A stretch of DNA of 64,000 bases from Mikania micrantha (lineage: Eukaryota; Streptophyta; Magnoliopsida; Asterales; Asteraceae), in assembly GCA_009363875.1 (NCBI GenBank), contig CM018683.1:61288981-61352980 (forward strand). Direction: 5' to 3'. This document shows, in pieces, positions 11,300 through 23,340 of this stretch. The position numbers and the translations under genes were made by a program. Position 1 is the first letter of the stretch; the number at the start of each line of letters is the position of its first letter. The notes beneath the pieces are model-generated. The model saw nothing but the letters and a program-made list of their open reading frames with translations. It was not told where the DNA came from and made no database searches.

Positions 11300-14200
11300 T
11301 TACTCAAAGTTAATTATGCCAATGGCTGTTATTAAATACCTGAATCTTCCTTCATCAAATGCCTTGGTGAAAAGATCAGCCAGATTGTGCTCTGTATCAA
11401 CTTTAACTAGATGAATCAACTTCTTTTCTGCACAGTCTCTGATGAAATGGTATCAGATGTCAATGTGTTTGGTCTTTGAATGCTTGATAGGGTTGTTGGT
11501 GATAGAGATTGCACTTGAATTGTCTATCTGTATAGGAGTATTGAACAGCTCTACTCCATAATCCTTCATCTGATTTTGAATCCATATAACTTGTGCACAA
11601 CAACTTGAAGCAGCTATGTATTCTGCCTCTGCAGTAGAGGTAGAAACACATGATTGTTTCTTGCATTGCCAAGACACAATTCTGGATCCAAGAAATTGAC
11701 ACCCTCCTGATGTGGTTTTCTTGCTGATGTTACAACCTCCATAATCACTGTCAGTATAAGCCATGAACTGAAAGTCTTCATTTCTAGGATACCATAATCC
11801 TAAACCAGGTGCTCCTTTGAGGTATTTAAAAATTCTTTTCACAGCAAGCATGTGTGAAGCTTGGGATTGGCCTGAAATCTTGCACACAAACAAGTTGCAA
11901 ACATTATATCAGGCCTGCTTGCTGTGAGATACATCAGGGAACCAATCATAGCTCGGTATTGATGTTAATTAACATCCTCCCCCTCAAGATCAGGGTTAAG
12001 AGATGTTGTCTTAGACATTGGAGTACCTAGAGCCTTGTAATCAGTGAGTTTGAATCTTTCAAGAATGTCCTTGACATATTTTGATTGACTAATGAAGATC
12101 CCTGTAAGAGTTTGTTTCACTTGGAGTCAAAAAAAGAAGGTAAGTTCACCTATTGAACTCATTTCAAACTTGGACTTCATTAGTGATTCAAATTCCTTGC
12201 AGAGAGACTCATCAGTTGAACCAAAGATAATGTCATCAACATAGATTTGTACTAACATGATATGTTGGTTGGACTTCTTGAAGAAGAGAGTCTTACCAAT
12301 TGTTCCTCTCTTGAAGTGATTAGCCAATAGAAATGAAGACAAAGTTTCATACCATTTTCTGGGAACTTGATGCAGCCCACATAAAGCTTTATCAAGCTTA
12401 CATACATGATTAAGAAACTTTGGATCTTCAAACCCAGGAGGCTGACACACATATACCTCCTCATCAATCCTTCCATACAAGAAGGCACTCTTCACATCCA
12501 TTTGAAAAACCTTGAAGTTTTTGGCAGCTGCAAAGGCCAAAAAATTTTGATTGCTTCTATTCTTGCAACTGAAGCAAAAACTTCATCATAATCAATTCCT
12601 TCTTCTTGTGTATACCCTTGTACAACCAACCTTGCCTTATTCTTAATAACCACACCCTTGTCATCCTTCTTATTTCTGAAAACTCATTTTGATCCAATTG
12701 GATACTTTCCTTTAGGTAAATGGCAAAGTATCCAAACACCTTGTCTTTCAAATTGAAGAAGCTCCTCGTGCATGGCTTCTACCCAGCTGTTGTCTTTCAA
12801 TACCTCAACAACTTTCTTTGGTTCTACTTGGGATAAAAATCAAGAAAACAAAAAAATGTTTGCCTCATGCATATAGCTTCCGGTCCTTATTCCTTCTTCA
12901 ACATTACCAATGATGTTCTCAACTGGATGAGTGTTATGAATGCGAGTTCTAGGAATCACATCCAGCTGAGAGGCAAAATCCGAATTCACCAACTCAAGGT
13001 TAGGAAGTACTACCTCAAGTTGAATCTCTGGTAGATCTTGTGGATTCTGAGTTTGGACTGTAGTGGAGAGATTCTCTCTGGAACATGTAGTTTCTAGAGT
13101 GTTTGTTTCAGCTGAGGGATTCACATCTTCTTCTTGACTCAATGGAACTGAAGTAGAGTCACTCAATGGGATTACATGAGATGTGTTTGTTGTCTTAGAC
13201 TGTGATACATCAAGGTGTGCTGAAGTGGATTCTGCCAAGATGTGTCTTGAAGCTCTTGGCAGCTCAACACGAAAGTCTTCTTCGCTTGTGGACTGGGAGG
13301 AGCCTATGATAGTTGACTGTAATTCTGGAACAAACTCTTTCACACTATTAAATGCAGATGTAAAGCTATCAAGATCAAATAGCCAATCAAGACCAATTCC
13401 AGGCTTATTGACAGTATGTTCATTGAACTGAACATTTGCAGACTCTTCAATAATTCTGGAAGCTTTGATGTATACTCTATATGCTTTTGCATGTGAAGAA
13501 TATCTAACAAAGTAGCCCTCTGCAGATTTCTCAGCAAACATGGCTAAGTGATCTTTGGTATTCAAGATGGTGCACTGACATCCAAATGGTTTGAGAAATC
13601 CAATGAATGGCTTTCTCTTATGCCAAATTTCATAAGGAGTCATACCATGAGTTTTAACTACCAATACTCTATTTTGAACATAACAAGCAATATTGACTGC
13701 TTCTGCCCAAAAAGTTATTGGGAGTTTGGCATCCGACAACATGGTTCTTGCAGCCTCAATTAGTGTCCTATTCCTTCTCTCAGCAACACCATTTTGTTGT
13801 GGAGTCCTAGGTGTACTAAATTGTCTTGTGATACCTTTAGATTCACAAAAAGAATTTAGAACATGATTTTTGAATTATGTTCCTTGATCTGATCTGATTA
13901 TTTTTACATGGTGATCACTTTCATTCTCCACCCTAAGTATTAATGACTTCAGAGTCTCAGCAGTTTCATCCTTGGTATTTAAAAAGAATACCTAGGTATA
14001 CCGAGAGAAATCATCAGTGAGCACCAAGCAATATGACTTTCTACCAAGATTTTTCACACTTGTGGGGCCAAACAAGTCCATATGAAGCAAATGCAGGACT
14101 GTGGTTATAGAATTTATCTCTTTGGCATGATGAGATGACTTGTGCTGCTTACCTTTTAAGCATACAACACATTTATCAACACGTATGAATTCCTTTGTTG

Positions 14201-14702
14201 GTAAACCAGTTACTAAGTTATTTTTGACAAGTTTATTCATATTTTTGAGATTTACATGACAAAGTCTTCTATGCCAAAGAGATGATTCATCAAGTGAAGC
14301 TTTTGAGACAAAGCAACTTATATTACTAAGAGGTGCAGCTGTACTCATGTCTAGCATATACATGTTGTTTCTTCTTGGGGCTCTGAGCAGAATTTGATCA
14401 TGTGGTACCATAAATCCTGGTTTCAATACAATGCATTCATGCTTAGTAAACAACATGTTGTGCTTTTGATCACACACCTGTGATATACTTAGTAAATTAT
14501 TGTTTAGTTCTTTTACAAAATGCACATTCTCAAAGCTTACATTGCCATTTGTAATTGTGCCTCTACCTGTGATATATCCTCCCACTGGATCACCTCCAAA
14601 AGCAACAGACCCGCCAGAGAATGGTTCATATTTGTGCAGGTGAGTCTTATTGCCTGTCATGTGCCTGGAGCAGGCACAATCAACTATCTACAAGTTGCTT
14701 GA
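11300..14702 (-). pseudogene. pol: copia pol: protease, integrase, RT, RNase H, broken
   Basis: The protease motif near 14690 reads IVDCACSRHMTG, where copia normally has D-S-G, and the expected Trp before it is a stop. The integrase zinc region (HRRLCHVNLKN..CVVCLKGKQH) lies at about 14280-14140, and the catalytic core starts with LHMDLFGP. A broken part at 13750-13990 includes the region of the second Asp and the Glu. The C-terminal part is at 13742-12840 (FWAEAVNIACYVQNR, KPFGCQC). RT at 12770-12127 has FQMDVKSAFLYG and IYVDDIIFGS. RNase H at 11893-11300 has YTDSDYGG and STAEAEYIA and ends IIGINFE-like at TAA 11300. Several frameshifts and stops separate these blocks. Confidence 0.9.
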
Positions 14703-14738
14703 TGATTCCTGCTGCCCCTGCACATGACCAAAAGTGAG

Positions 14739-16031
14739 TTAGTTTCTGATGGGAACCCAAGCCCATGTGGTCTTGGGTTTTCCATTAGCATCATTGTAAG
14801 TAAATTTCTTTGACATCATCTTAAGTGGAACAGATGATGTGCTTGTTGTTGGTAGAAATGTTGATTGAACAGATCCAGCTAATTCCTTTTTCTTCCATAT
14901 CTGTTTGGTTTTTTGAATTTTCGGAAGAGTTTGCTTATTTTGACAGTCATCGGAAGCACTTTTTGCCTTTCCTTCCGATGACTTAATTTTTGCTGACCAG
15001 TTGGGTTTTTCGTCCGAAGTTCTTCTTCTTCCGAAAGGAAAAGATTTCTTTGGTGTATATAAAGTCTTCTTGCTACGTGCTTCCGATGATCTTTTTCCTT
15101 CGGAAGCCTTTCTTTTCTGATCTTCCGAAATATTCTTTTCGGAAGCCTTCTTATTTTGTTTCTTCTGACAATCAGAGGTGCTGGCTTCTGAGACTTTCTT
15201 GACTGATTTTCTCCCCTGCTCTTCCGAAGAAGAATATGACATGCTCCAACTCTTCTTTCTTCCTCTTCCTGGTTTCTCAGAAAACCATCTACTTCTTGGA
15301 TTGTAGAAGCAATCAGCAACAAAGTGATTGTTATCACCAAACATCAGACATACAGTGTGATTGTTTAGAAATGGTTGATGCTGATTTTGATTCACAGAAG
15401 TTGATGGTTTGGATGTTCCAGCAGATTTGTTACCTTGATGATTTGCCTGTTTTTCTGAAAAACTGGCCTTTCTTTCTTTTGACCTACCCCTTTTGGACTT
15501 GTCAGATGGACAAGTAACATAATCATCTGAAAAGATATCCCCATTTTGAATGTTTTTAGCCTTGATAAAAACTGATTGATGTTTCTTAGTTTTCTTAGTT
15601 CTTTTATTAATTTTCAAAGCTAGTTTTTCATTTTTCGATTTTATTGGAATATTATCTTCATCTGAGGATGTTGATGTACTTAGGCTTAGATCAGAAAGAT
15701 TTTCAGTTTGAGTCACCTTGTGTATGTCTAATTCTTCATTATACACAAGGTCAACTACTGGTTTGCACCTAATATCCACAATGGAAGTGTAGGCAGATGG
15801 AGGCTCCACTTTGTTATAACCCAACCCAATCCCATTTTTATTTACCAGTTCAGTTGTGCTGCTCATTCTGAAAAACTTTTCATACTTTTCACCTTGACTT
15901 AAAAACTTATCTCTATAGGACTCAGCCAATACAAGTTCAGTCTTGGCAGTGGTTAATCTTTCTAAAAGATTGTTAATTTGACACTGTTTGTTAGTGTCTT
16001 CATGTTTTAAGCTAGAGATGGTCTTTTCCAT
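14739..16031 (-). pseudogene. copia gag C-terminal region with degenerate second knuckle
   Basis: This is a 430-codon open frame. It begins with a coiled-coil-like segment (ISSLKHEDTNKQ..LLERLTTAK), then a Lys/Ser-rich region, then CLMFGDNNHFVADC, which is a zinc knuckle that has lost its second Cys. Residues about 240-400 are dense in Ser-Glu (ASEG, ASEK, SEDQ, SSEA). At DNA level these reuse the TTCCGAAG word found elsewhere in the element. The frame ends in TWAWVPIRN, the usual junction just before the copia protease. Its upstream connection to the knuckle-bearing gag half is broken. Confidence 0.75.
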
Positions 16032-16151
16032 TTCTTCAATCTTTTCTTTGTAATTTCTTTCACATTCAAAAAAATTTGCCTTGACTACTTGTAATGACTC
16101 AAGTTCATTACAGAGTTAAGAGTTTATTCTTTTAAAAACATTTAACTTCTC

Positions 16152-17478
16152 TTAACATTCAGGTGTGCACATGTCATCAGTTACCTTGAATGAGGAAGTA
16201 GAATCATTTGCCGTCAATGCACTGTTGGAAATGGAAGTATCCTCAGCTTGAAAGCTCCAATCTGCAAAATCTTGTTCTGCAATGTTTGCATTGTTTGTTG
16301 AGCTTGATGGTCTTTGTTGTGGTTGCCCAGAAGTTGATGACTGAGTTCCTGTAGACTTGCACTCTCTTGCAAAATGGTCTAACTGTTGGCAATTGAAGCA
16401 TTTGAGCTTATATTTGTTAAGGCCAAATCCAGTTTTCATATTATGCTTTTTGAACTGCCTGCCAGTTCTCTGATAAAACTTCTTTGCACCATAGGAGATC
16501 ACGATCATCTGATAATTGATGTCCATCTCCTATAAATCATCCGCAGGAATACCATCTAAGTCTTCTTGGCATAGATGAAAGTAGTTAGTTTTCTCAGCCA
16601 TAAAAGCTCATTGTCTAGAGGTAAAAGGTGGAGTTGGGTTAGTAAAGGAGTTTAAGTGTGTGGATGATTGAGTTAAGGTTTCAGTAAAGGTGGTGAGGGG
16701 TGTAGTAGTAGGGTGATATATGGGTGGATAGCTCGGGTAAGGAGGGTTGTTGTCTTGTTGATGGGTGCATATAGTGCGGCTGAACTAGAATTTACATGTA
16801 ATGGTTTGGGTTCATGAGCATCTATCTCCATCTGGTATGCACTGAGTATGCCAAACAACTCATTAAGTTTTAGAGTCCTTAGATTTTCCGTTCTTCTAAT
16901 GGCAACGGAATAGATATTCCAAGCATGTGGAAGTGATCTAAGAATTTCCTGATCACATCCTGATTTTCCATTTTGACACCTGCAGCAACCAACTCATCAA
17001 CAAGTTGTACATACCTTAGATATTGAGAAGTCGTCTTCTCATTGTTCTGCTGACAGAAGTTTTCAAACTTCTGTTTTAGTATGTCCTTCTTGTTTTCTTT
17101 GACATCTTCAGAACCTTCATACATCTACTGTAGAGAGTTCCACAACTCTTGAGCAGATTTGCATTTCTTGAATGCATGTATGATTGAGTTTGGAATGGCA
17201 ATTTGGATAAGCCACAATGCCTTCGAATCCACTTCCATTCTTTTGTAGTCTTCATCAGAATAGAGAGCTGGATCTTTAGCCACAGGAGCTCCACCAGCAC
17301 CAGCAGCAGGAACAGTTGGAATAAAAGGTCCTTCAAGAACTGAGTTCCAAAGTTTGAAGTCCTGGTTCCTGATGAAACCTTCCATTCTAACCTTCCAAGT
17401 GTCGTAGTCTTCTGGAGTGAACATTGGTGGCTTGTTGAGAGTACCATTTTCTGTATCCTGTTTGTTAAGCGCAGCCAT
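16152..17478 (-). pseudogene. gag: copia gag, N-terminal half with CCHC knuckle, broken
   Basis: The frame starts at the ATG at 17478, about 100 bp after the PBS. It has the UBN2-type gag pattern (MFTPEDYDTWKVRMEGF near residues 20-36, LWLIQIAIP, AQELWNSL). An in-frame TAG at 17125-17127 stops it, and the same frame resumes at 17124 to 16879 (QKFENFCQQ, YVQLVDELVAAG). After a disrupted stretch, a CCHC zinc knuckle CFNCQQLDHFARECK lies near 16400. Gag forms the virus-like particle and binds the RNA. Here it is interrupted by at least one nonsense codon and one frame change, so no full protein can be made. Confidence 0.85.
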
Positions 17479-17575
17479 TTGAACAAATACACAGAATATG
17501 GGTTCTTGTAGTAGTGAGATTTAAGAATAGATTTAAGAATATGGATGGTTAGTCTCTTTAAGTACAAGAGCTAAA

Positions 17576-17587
17576 GCTCTGATACCA
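17576..17587 (-). promoter_or_regulatory. Primer binding site, initiator tRNA-Met
   Basis: The minus strand reads TGGTATCAGAGC, the standard plant copia PBS complementary to the 3' end of initiator methionine tRNA, two bases inside the 5' LTR. Confidence 0.93.
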
Positions 17588-17589
17588 CT

Positions 17590-18435
17590 TGTTGGATCGG
17601 GGTATTTTATCTAAACAACACTTCACAAGTATTTCTCTAATACAATCTAACAGATGCGGAAGGTCTGTTAGAAGGATCTCACAAACACTCAAACGATGAA
17701 CAAATAATCTTTGAATGACAAATAAGAATACAAGAGTAAATTCAAGCTTAAAGATATATTTCTCTCAAAGTATTACAAGTGTTGATGACAGACAAACACA
17801 CTTAACAAGTTTACAATGAGAGGTTATATAGCTAAGGCTACAACCGTATACACGTAGGTATACAAGTTAGGTATACTAGACAGTACATAAAGTAAAGCTT
17901 ATTCTAGTGTATTAAGTGTCTTAACAGCCTAAGACACTTACTTACAATCATTACAAATATAGACATTGACTTTACAAAGACTAGCTAAATACAAAAGACA
18001 TTTAATGTTGTTGATCTTCAAGGCTTCAGATAATCTTTTGCATTTAATGCTGAAAAAGGGAAGTAAGATGCTGTCTAACTTTAGGTATGTTCCTTTTGTA
18101 TTTACTCAGACCAGCATGTCTTGTGTCAGTCCCTTTTGTACTATGAAAGTAATCGGCTACAGTATTTGTCAGATGTTAACCTCGGAAGTCCTTGTCTTTA
18201 TCTTTTGGTGCAAAAGAGATTCCTCGGAATCTTTATGTCTTCGGAAGTCAAGAAGTTTTATCTTCTAAATACCAATCTTCCGAAGAGTTTGTCTTGTACT
18301 GCCTCCAGTAGGAATGAGTTACTCTTCGGAAACAATGTTGCTTCCGAAGAGGAACTTCTTCCTTCCGAATGCTGTATTCTCTATACTTAGACAAAATTGA
18401 AGTTTGGTGAGCATTAGCCTTTATTAGTCTTTACA
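17590..18435 (-). repeat. 5' LTR of the copia element
   Basis: This 846-bp LTR is the mate of 1758-2598. Its inner edge on the minus strand is followed by two bases and then the primer binding site. Its outer end ...TTTACA is followed directly by the target duplication tagat. The visible divergence between the two LTRs points to an insertion that is not very recent. Confidence 0.95.
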
Positions 18436-19222
18436 TAGATTATATCCCGTGTATTACACAGATTTAATATAAAATAGTAAATTGTTAATAAAAGATTTAA
18501 GAAATTATAAAATTATTAATTTACATATAGATAAGTATTTTAACTAATAAAATAATAATTAAAAAATTAAATAACTAAAAAAATAATTAATGATCTTCTT
18601 GATTTGTAAAAATTGATATCATTGAACTAATTAACATGAAAACTTCGGTTCATATCATGTCAAAATCTATTTTTTGTAAATGAAGAATATAAGTTATAAT
18701 TTATGTAATTATTAAGGTTGAATGAGATAATTTGAAAATATTATAACATAAAGGACAAAAAATGTAACTTTTCTAACAATTGTATTAGTTTGGTTTTTAG
18801 AAAATTCATAAACATCATTTATATAAATATCACATTTTTTAAAACTCTGATTTAATGATTATTTTATTTTTCAAAAAAAAAATCCATTGTTAAGAAAATG
18901 GATTTTTTTTCAAAAAATTTTGTTTTCTAAATATCACATAACATATTTCTTTTAAAATACTTTGATTTTTTTATATTTTATAAACTTATTTAATTGTGCA
19001 TTTATTTTTTTTAAAACTATTTTGCATATAAAAAGGCAAATAATATTATTTTTTCAACATTACTATTAATATTATTATTTAATATGAGAGAGTATAATTA
19101 ATTTATAGGAGAGATAATTGAGTATATTGATTAAAAAAATGACATGTGGCAATGTTTGTTTAAAAAGTTGACAAGTGGCAAACAAATATGTTTGTTTATT
19201 ATAGTAGTAAGATAAGATAAGA

Positions 19223-21162
19223 TATTAGTGGCCATGTGGCAAGAAGTGAGTATGTACAAGCATGACATGATTTATGAAAACCTATAGATGATGATGAACC
19301 GAAAACATAACAAAAACATTGTCTTAAAATCTCAAAGGTCAATTTATCTAATCAGACTCAAATTTAACCCCTCATGTTCTTTTACATCATGGTCAAAGTC
19401 TAAGTCAAAAGACTTTGACCCGCAAGAAAATTATAGACTTGCTTTAGATTACCTCTTGATGGTCGCGCATTTACGATGTATTTGCATACAAATACTAGTC
19501 GTTGACGCATATCTAGCTTTGTTACCCGTGCCTTCTTAAAGAATTTCCCATCATCGTATGCACCTGGTAAGAATAATAACCTTTATTCACAGTCGACATT
19601 ATATAATTCTCGTGATTTTTAAAACTTCATTAATGAATGGATGATTAAGGATTAAGTGGGTGTTTGGTATTGATAATTAGAACAGATTATCTACAAATTA
19701 CGAATAAAATAAGTTGATTGATATGGAAGAAAAGGCCATAAGCACATAAATTTTATCAAGCAATCCCTAATATCCCCATAATAGATGAAAATTTTTGGCT
19801 AGAAAAATACTATAATAATTTTTAATTTACAAGTGGAGAAAGACAATCCTAAATAACTTTTGTTCATCATTTTATGTCCCAATATACTTAGTTTACCCAA
19901 AATTTTATGATAATAATAGTAGTAATTAAATTACAGAAATTTAACATGGTCACAACCGGCATAAATTTCCTAAACCTTGATGACTGACAAAGAGAAAGCC
20001 GTACGTAAATGCTCAATCTCGCTCAGCAACCACTTTGAATCCCTTTCTTTTTTGTGTGTAATATAAACCTTACAACCGTTTAAGAGACTTAACCATACAA
20101 AAAGAGACTTAACCATACAAAATCGTAGAAAATCCCACAAATCAATCATGCAAAAACAAATTTTGAGGAAAAAAAAAAGATCTAGGGACTTGTATGTGAA
20201 TTCAACAGAAGTCCACATGTTTTTTAAACAATTGCTGGAGAGAAGCAAGGGGGATGGGGTAGGAGGATTAAGATTAAATAAAGAAATCAATATTGTCAAG
20301 CAAATGCAAACACTGATGTCTTCCCCTATAAAATTAGAGAAAGAATAACATTATTCAGCTGATGGAAAACATGCGTAAGAATGCATATGTCAAAATTTGA
20401 GCAATAATTATACTCAACCGCATTAAAAAAAAGATGTTTTTTGCAGAAAAAAAAAACCAGGTACTTTCATTTTTATCCTGTTTTAGTTATTGTACAATTG
20501 AGTTGCTAAAAATTGTTTATTTGTTGTTTGGGTCATTACAGGGCATGTTATGATGACCCAAATAGGACAAAAAATTTTAAAGCAAGTCCACATAATGGTT
20601 GTACAAACAAACAAAACAAAACATATCCAGAAAAGTCTCACTATTGAGTAGGGTTTGAGGGGTTTGACAAATGCAAACCTTACCCTTATTCCAATAGGAT
20701 AAAAAGGGTGCTTTAGAAGAGACCCCTTACTCAGAGATGCCACAATGTTTTTATTTATCTATTTATATAATTGTTTATTTTTTACGCAAACGCAAACACA
20801 CAAACAAAATTATAGCAAACAGTGTAACACGTATCAAATAGAATACATACATTACAATTAAACTAAGATATACTTACTTCTATGGTCATACTCACTCACA
20901 GCTATAAAACTATAACCTTTAACATAAAAAAATTTAAAAATCTCCAAAAAATTCTAAAATTCTACGGCCTTTATATACTTCTTCAAAAGATCCTATCATT
21001 GATATTGACCTGAATCATAACCGTAAACAGGGTAAAAAGCCATCTTTCAATCAATTACGAGCACAAAGAAGATTCAACTAAAACAGGACAAAATTAGAAG
21101 CACATTCATACTTAAAATTTTAAAAAATCCATGAAGAATGCATTGACGTGAAGCTTACCACT
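19223..21162. other. AT-rich intergenic stretch, nothing recognised
   Basis: This stretch lies between the Helitron 5' end and the last recognisable exon of the RIT1-like pseudogene. It contains a short direct repeat (agagacttaaccatacaaa, two copies near 20083-20121) and small open frames without recognisable motifs. Missing 3' exons of the RIT1 copy would be expected here on the minus strand, but I could not identify them. Confidence 0.5.
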
Positions 21163-22826
21163 GTTGCAGCAGACTGCAAGCCTCTATCCCTTTTTAGATG
21201 CAGTTCCACAAATTTTAATGCAGAAGGAAGATTTCTTTGAAGAGAAAATCTATCAAATTTAGAGTCCTGTAAAGGTAAAAGAGGTCATGGAATCATCTAG
21301 CAAGATAAGTAAAAAAGGTGAGAATATAAGAGAAATAAGTAATGTGATACATAGTGACATGGCACACCATTACAGGCAGGTGCAACTAAGCTTCAGAATC
21401 CTCAAGGGTACAAAGAAACTGACTTTTGTCACAGTTCAGTAAGCTATCAACATTTGATGACTTAAAATCTGCACAAAATGGGTCATGATTGCCACCTCTG
21501 ATCTCAACATCATCTAAATTTTCAATTGATAGCTTAGCTAAGATTATCATATTTATATTTTCTAAATATCTAGCATATAGAGAACACTTACTATATTTGG
21601 TTGAACAAACTGCAAGATTGGTCAAACCCAACCAATATACTCCATGTTGACTATCTAATAAAATCTCCACTAATTCCATTCTCCACAATTATGTCTAATG
21701 GTTGGTCTTGAGACTGATTTGACCAAGTGCTTTTTGACTTTTTAGGTTTAACAGAAACCTGAGGAGCATTTTGTCCTCGTTGGGAACGAAACACTCTATC
21801 TTTTTAAACGATATTAGCTACTGTTTGATTACATACATCAGGCCCAGAACTAATTATATCATAAACATTATTCCAAAATAAAAGAGGTGTTAAACCTCGT
21901 GCCCAACTTTCTTCATCGTCCCCTGCTCCTGCTATGTAATTCCAACTAAATTCAGAGCTCGTTTTTTGTCAATATATCACTTGAAGCAGATGCAGAAATA
22001 AGGATTATGGGTGTAAAATCCCAGTCGTTATAATCAGGAACTTCATTTAACCATATGACTGTTTTTTGTGAAATCCAAAGAGGGCGCAAAGGTTTCTTTA
22101 ATAAAGATGAAATTGAAGCAATATCAACTCCACTTGTTTCCAAGTCTTTAACCCATTCATTTAATTTAGAATCTATCCATATTTTCTCTGTATCGGGCAC
22201 CCAGAGAGGAAGATGTAGAGATGGATCCCATTCAAGGGATTCTTGTACAGTAGTACCACAATTTTGGGCAGAAGAAGTACCCTAAAATCATGCAAACAAC
22301 ACAATGATATAAATTTTATGCATGAAAGAAGTTAAACCAACTCATACAAGATAAGGCTTAATTAGAAAGGTATTAGCTATTTAACTAAGTTTATAGATGC
22401 ATCGCTGACTATTATCTAAAACTAAACAATCATTTTGCGCATTTCAAAAGATGCACCATACATGATATTTGATGATCATGGTAGAAATAAAGAAACAACT
22501 ACTTACTCCCTCCTTTGGCTTATTGATCCCGTTCATTTTGTTTCTATAATTCAAAATTGCACGATTCAGCACACAAATCCAAATCGGTATGGTTTTTGAC
22601 ATACTGTCTGGGAACCTCTTCCCTTTCCGAGTAGAATCAACGATCATACACCCTCCCCTCTGTCCTATCCGAAACAAAAGCAACCAAAACTCCATATATT
22701 ATTATCTCGGATACGAAGATTGAGTCCTCGTGAAACGAACTCAGAGAATTAAACAAAGAGCTTTGTTTTCTCTTAATCGTTTTCGAAGCTCCGTATATGC
22801 TCATTGATGCAGTGTCGTCCGCCATT
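21163..22826 (-). pseudogene. RIT1: RIT1-like pseudogene (tRNA A64-2'-O-ribosylphosphate transferase)
   Basis: RIT1 enzymes add ribosyl phosphate to A64 of initiator tRNA-Met. Family hallmarks are visible in order: an N-terminal SIYGASKTIKRKQSSLFNSL, GGCMIVDSTRKGKRFPDSMS, TIPIWICVLNRAI, then in the next exon LPLWVPDTEKIWID, KPLRPLWISQKTVIWLNEVPD, WDFTPIILISASAS, WNYIAGAGDDEESWARGLTP, and in a later exon KFDRFSLQRNLPSAL. Intron signals remain (donor GTAAGT at 22506-22501, acceptor TTTTAG before 22281; exon 21268-21163 flanked by CAG and GTAAGC), so it is not a processed copy. Defects include loss of roughly 50 residues in exon 1 near 22690, a frameshift near 21965, an in-frame TAA near 21805, and another frame change near 21670. 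The 3' end was not found. Confidence 0.82.
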
Positions 22827-23340
22827 GATGAAGGTTGAAGCTGATTAGCGAGGTCTAGGGTTTTGTTAGGGATGAGTGTCAATTTTGTTTGAATTACGAA
22901 TCGTTAAATTGCTCCAACGGAATGATAACCATTAAGGCATCACTATATACTTATGTAGCAAGTCCCCAATCCCCATTCATGTTTCTAATCTCTTTTATAA
23001 AATAAACTTAATATTTATTAGTTTATTTGACTATTTTGTTATCCATCACTCACCCTTACTTCACATAGATGTTACGTAGGCGTCACATAATCAACCAACA
23101 TCATCACCCCTATCACTCCATATCATCTTTACATGTGTTATCCATCACTCCCACATCACTTCACGTCATCACCACCTTTATTCAATATTTTATTATTTGA
23201 ATTTTATTTTTTCAATTATAAATTAAATTAAAAATATATATATATATATTATCATTAAAAATATTAATATTACAAACTGAAATAAAAAAAAATTACATGA
23301 TAAAAAAATTAAACTACATAAAAATATACAATAAAAAAAA

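Larger units (their letters stand above)
1758..18435 (-). mobile_element. 16.7-kb Ty1/copia retrotransposon with extra ORF after pol
   Basis: Two direct LTRs (1758-2598 and 17590-18435) bound an internal region whose coding order on the minus strand is gag, protease, integrase, RT, RNase H: the copia order. The 5-bp target duplication tagat is present at 1753-1757 and 18436-18440, so both ends are complete. The PBS and PPT are in place. The element is about 12.2 kb once the nested 4924-9353 insertion is subtracted, still long for copia, because a third ORF of roughly a thousand codons follows pol. The extra ORF and two CCHC knuckles suggest a Sirevirus-like lineage, but I cannot prove that. 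All ORFs are broken, so it is not autonomous now. Confidence 0.95.
1752..19222 (-). mobile_element. Non-autonomous Helitron split by a copia element
   Basis: Read on the minus strand, the sequence starts at 19222 with TCTTATCTTATCTTAC followed by TACTATAATAAAC, the usual plant Helitron 5' end. It finishes at 1752 with CTAG. The 3' hairpin (CTGTGTAATACACGG, one mismatch in the stem) lies at about 18448-18465 and is now separated from CTAG by the copia insertion after 1757. The flanking bases are A on the 5' side and T on the 3' side, as expected for Helitron insertion between A and T. Without the copia element the Helitron is about 0.8 kb, AT-rich, and has no coding potential. Confidence 0.7.

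Noticed and set aside
19288..19539. 83-codon plus-strand ORF next to the Helitron 5' end
   Set aside because: No motif, no partner exon, and AT-rich surroundings.
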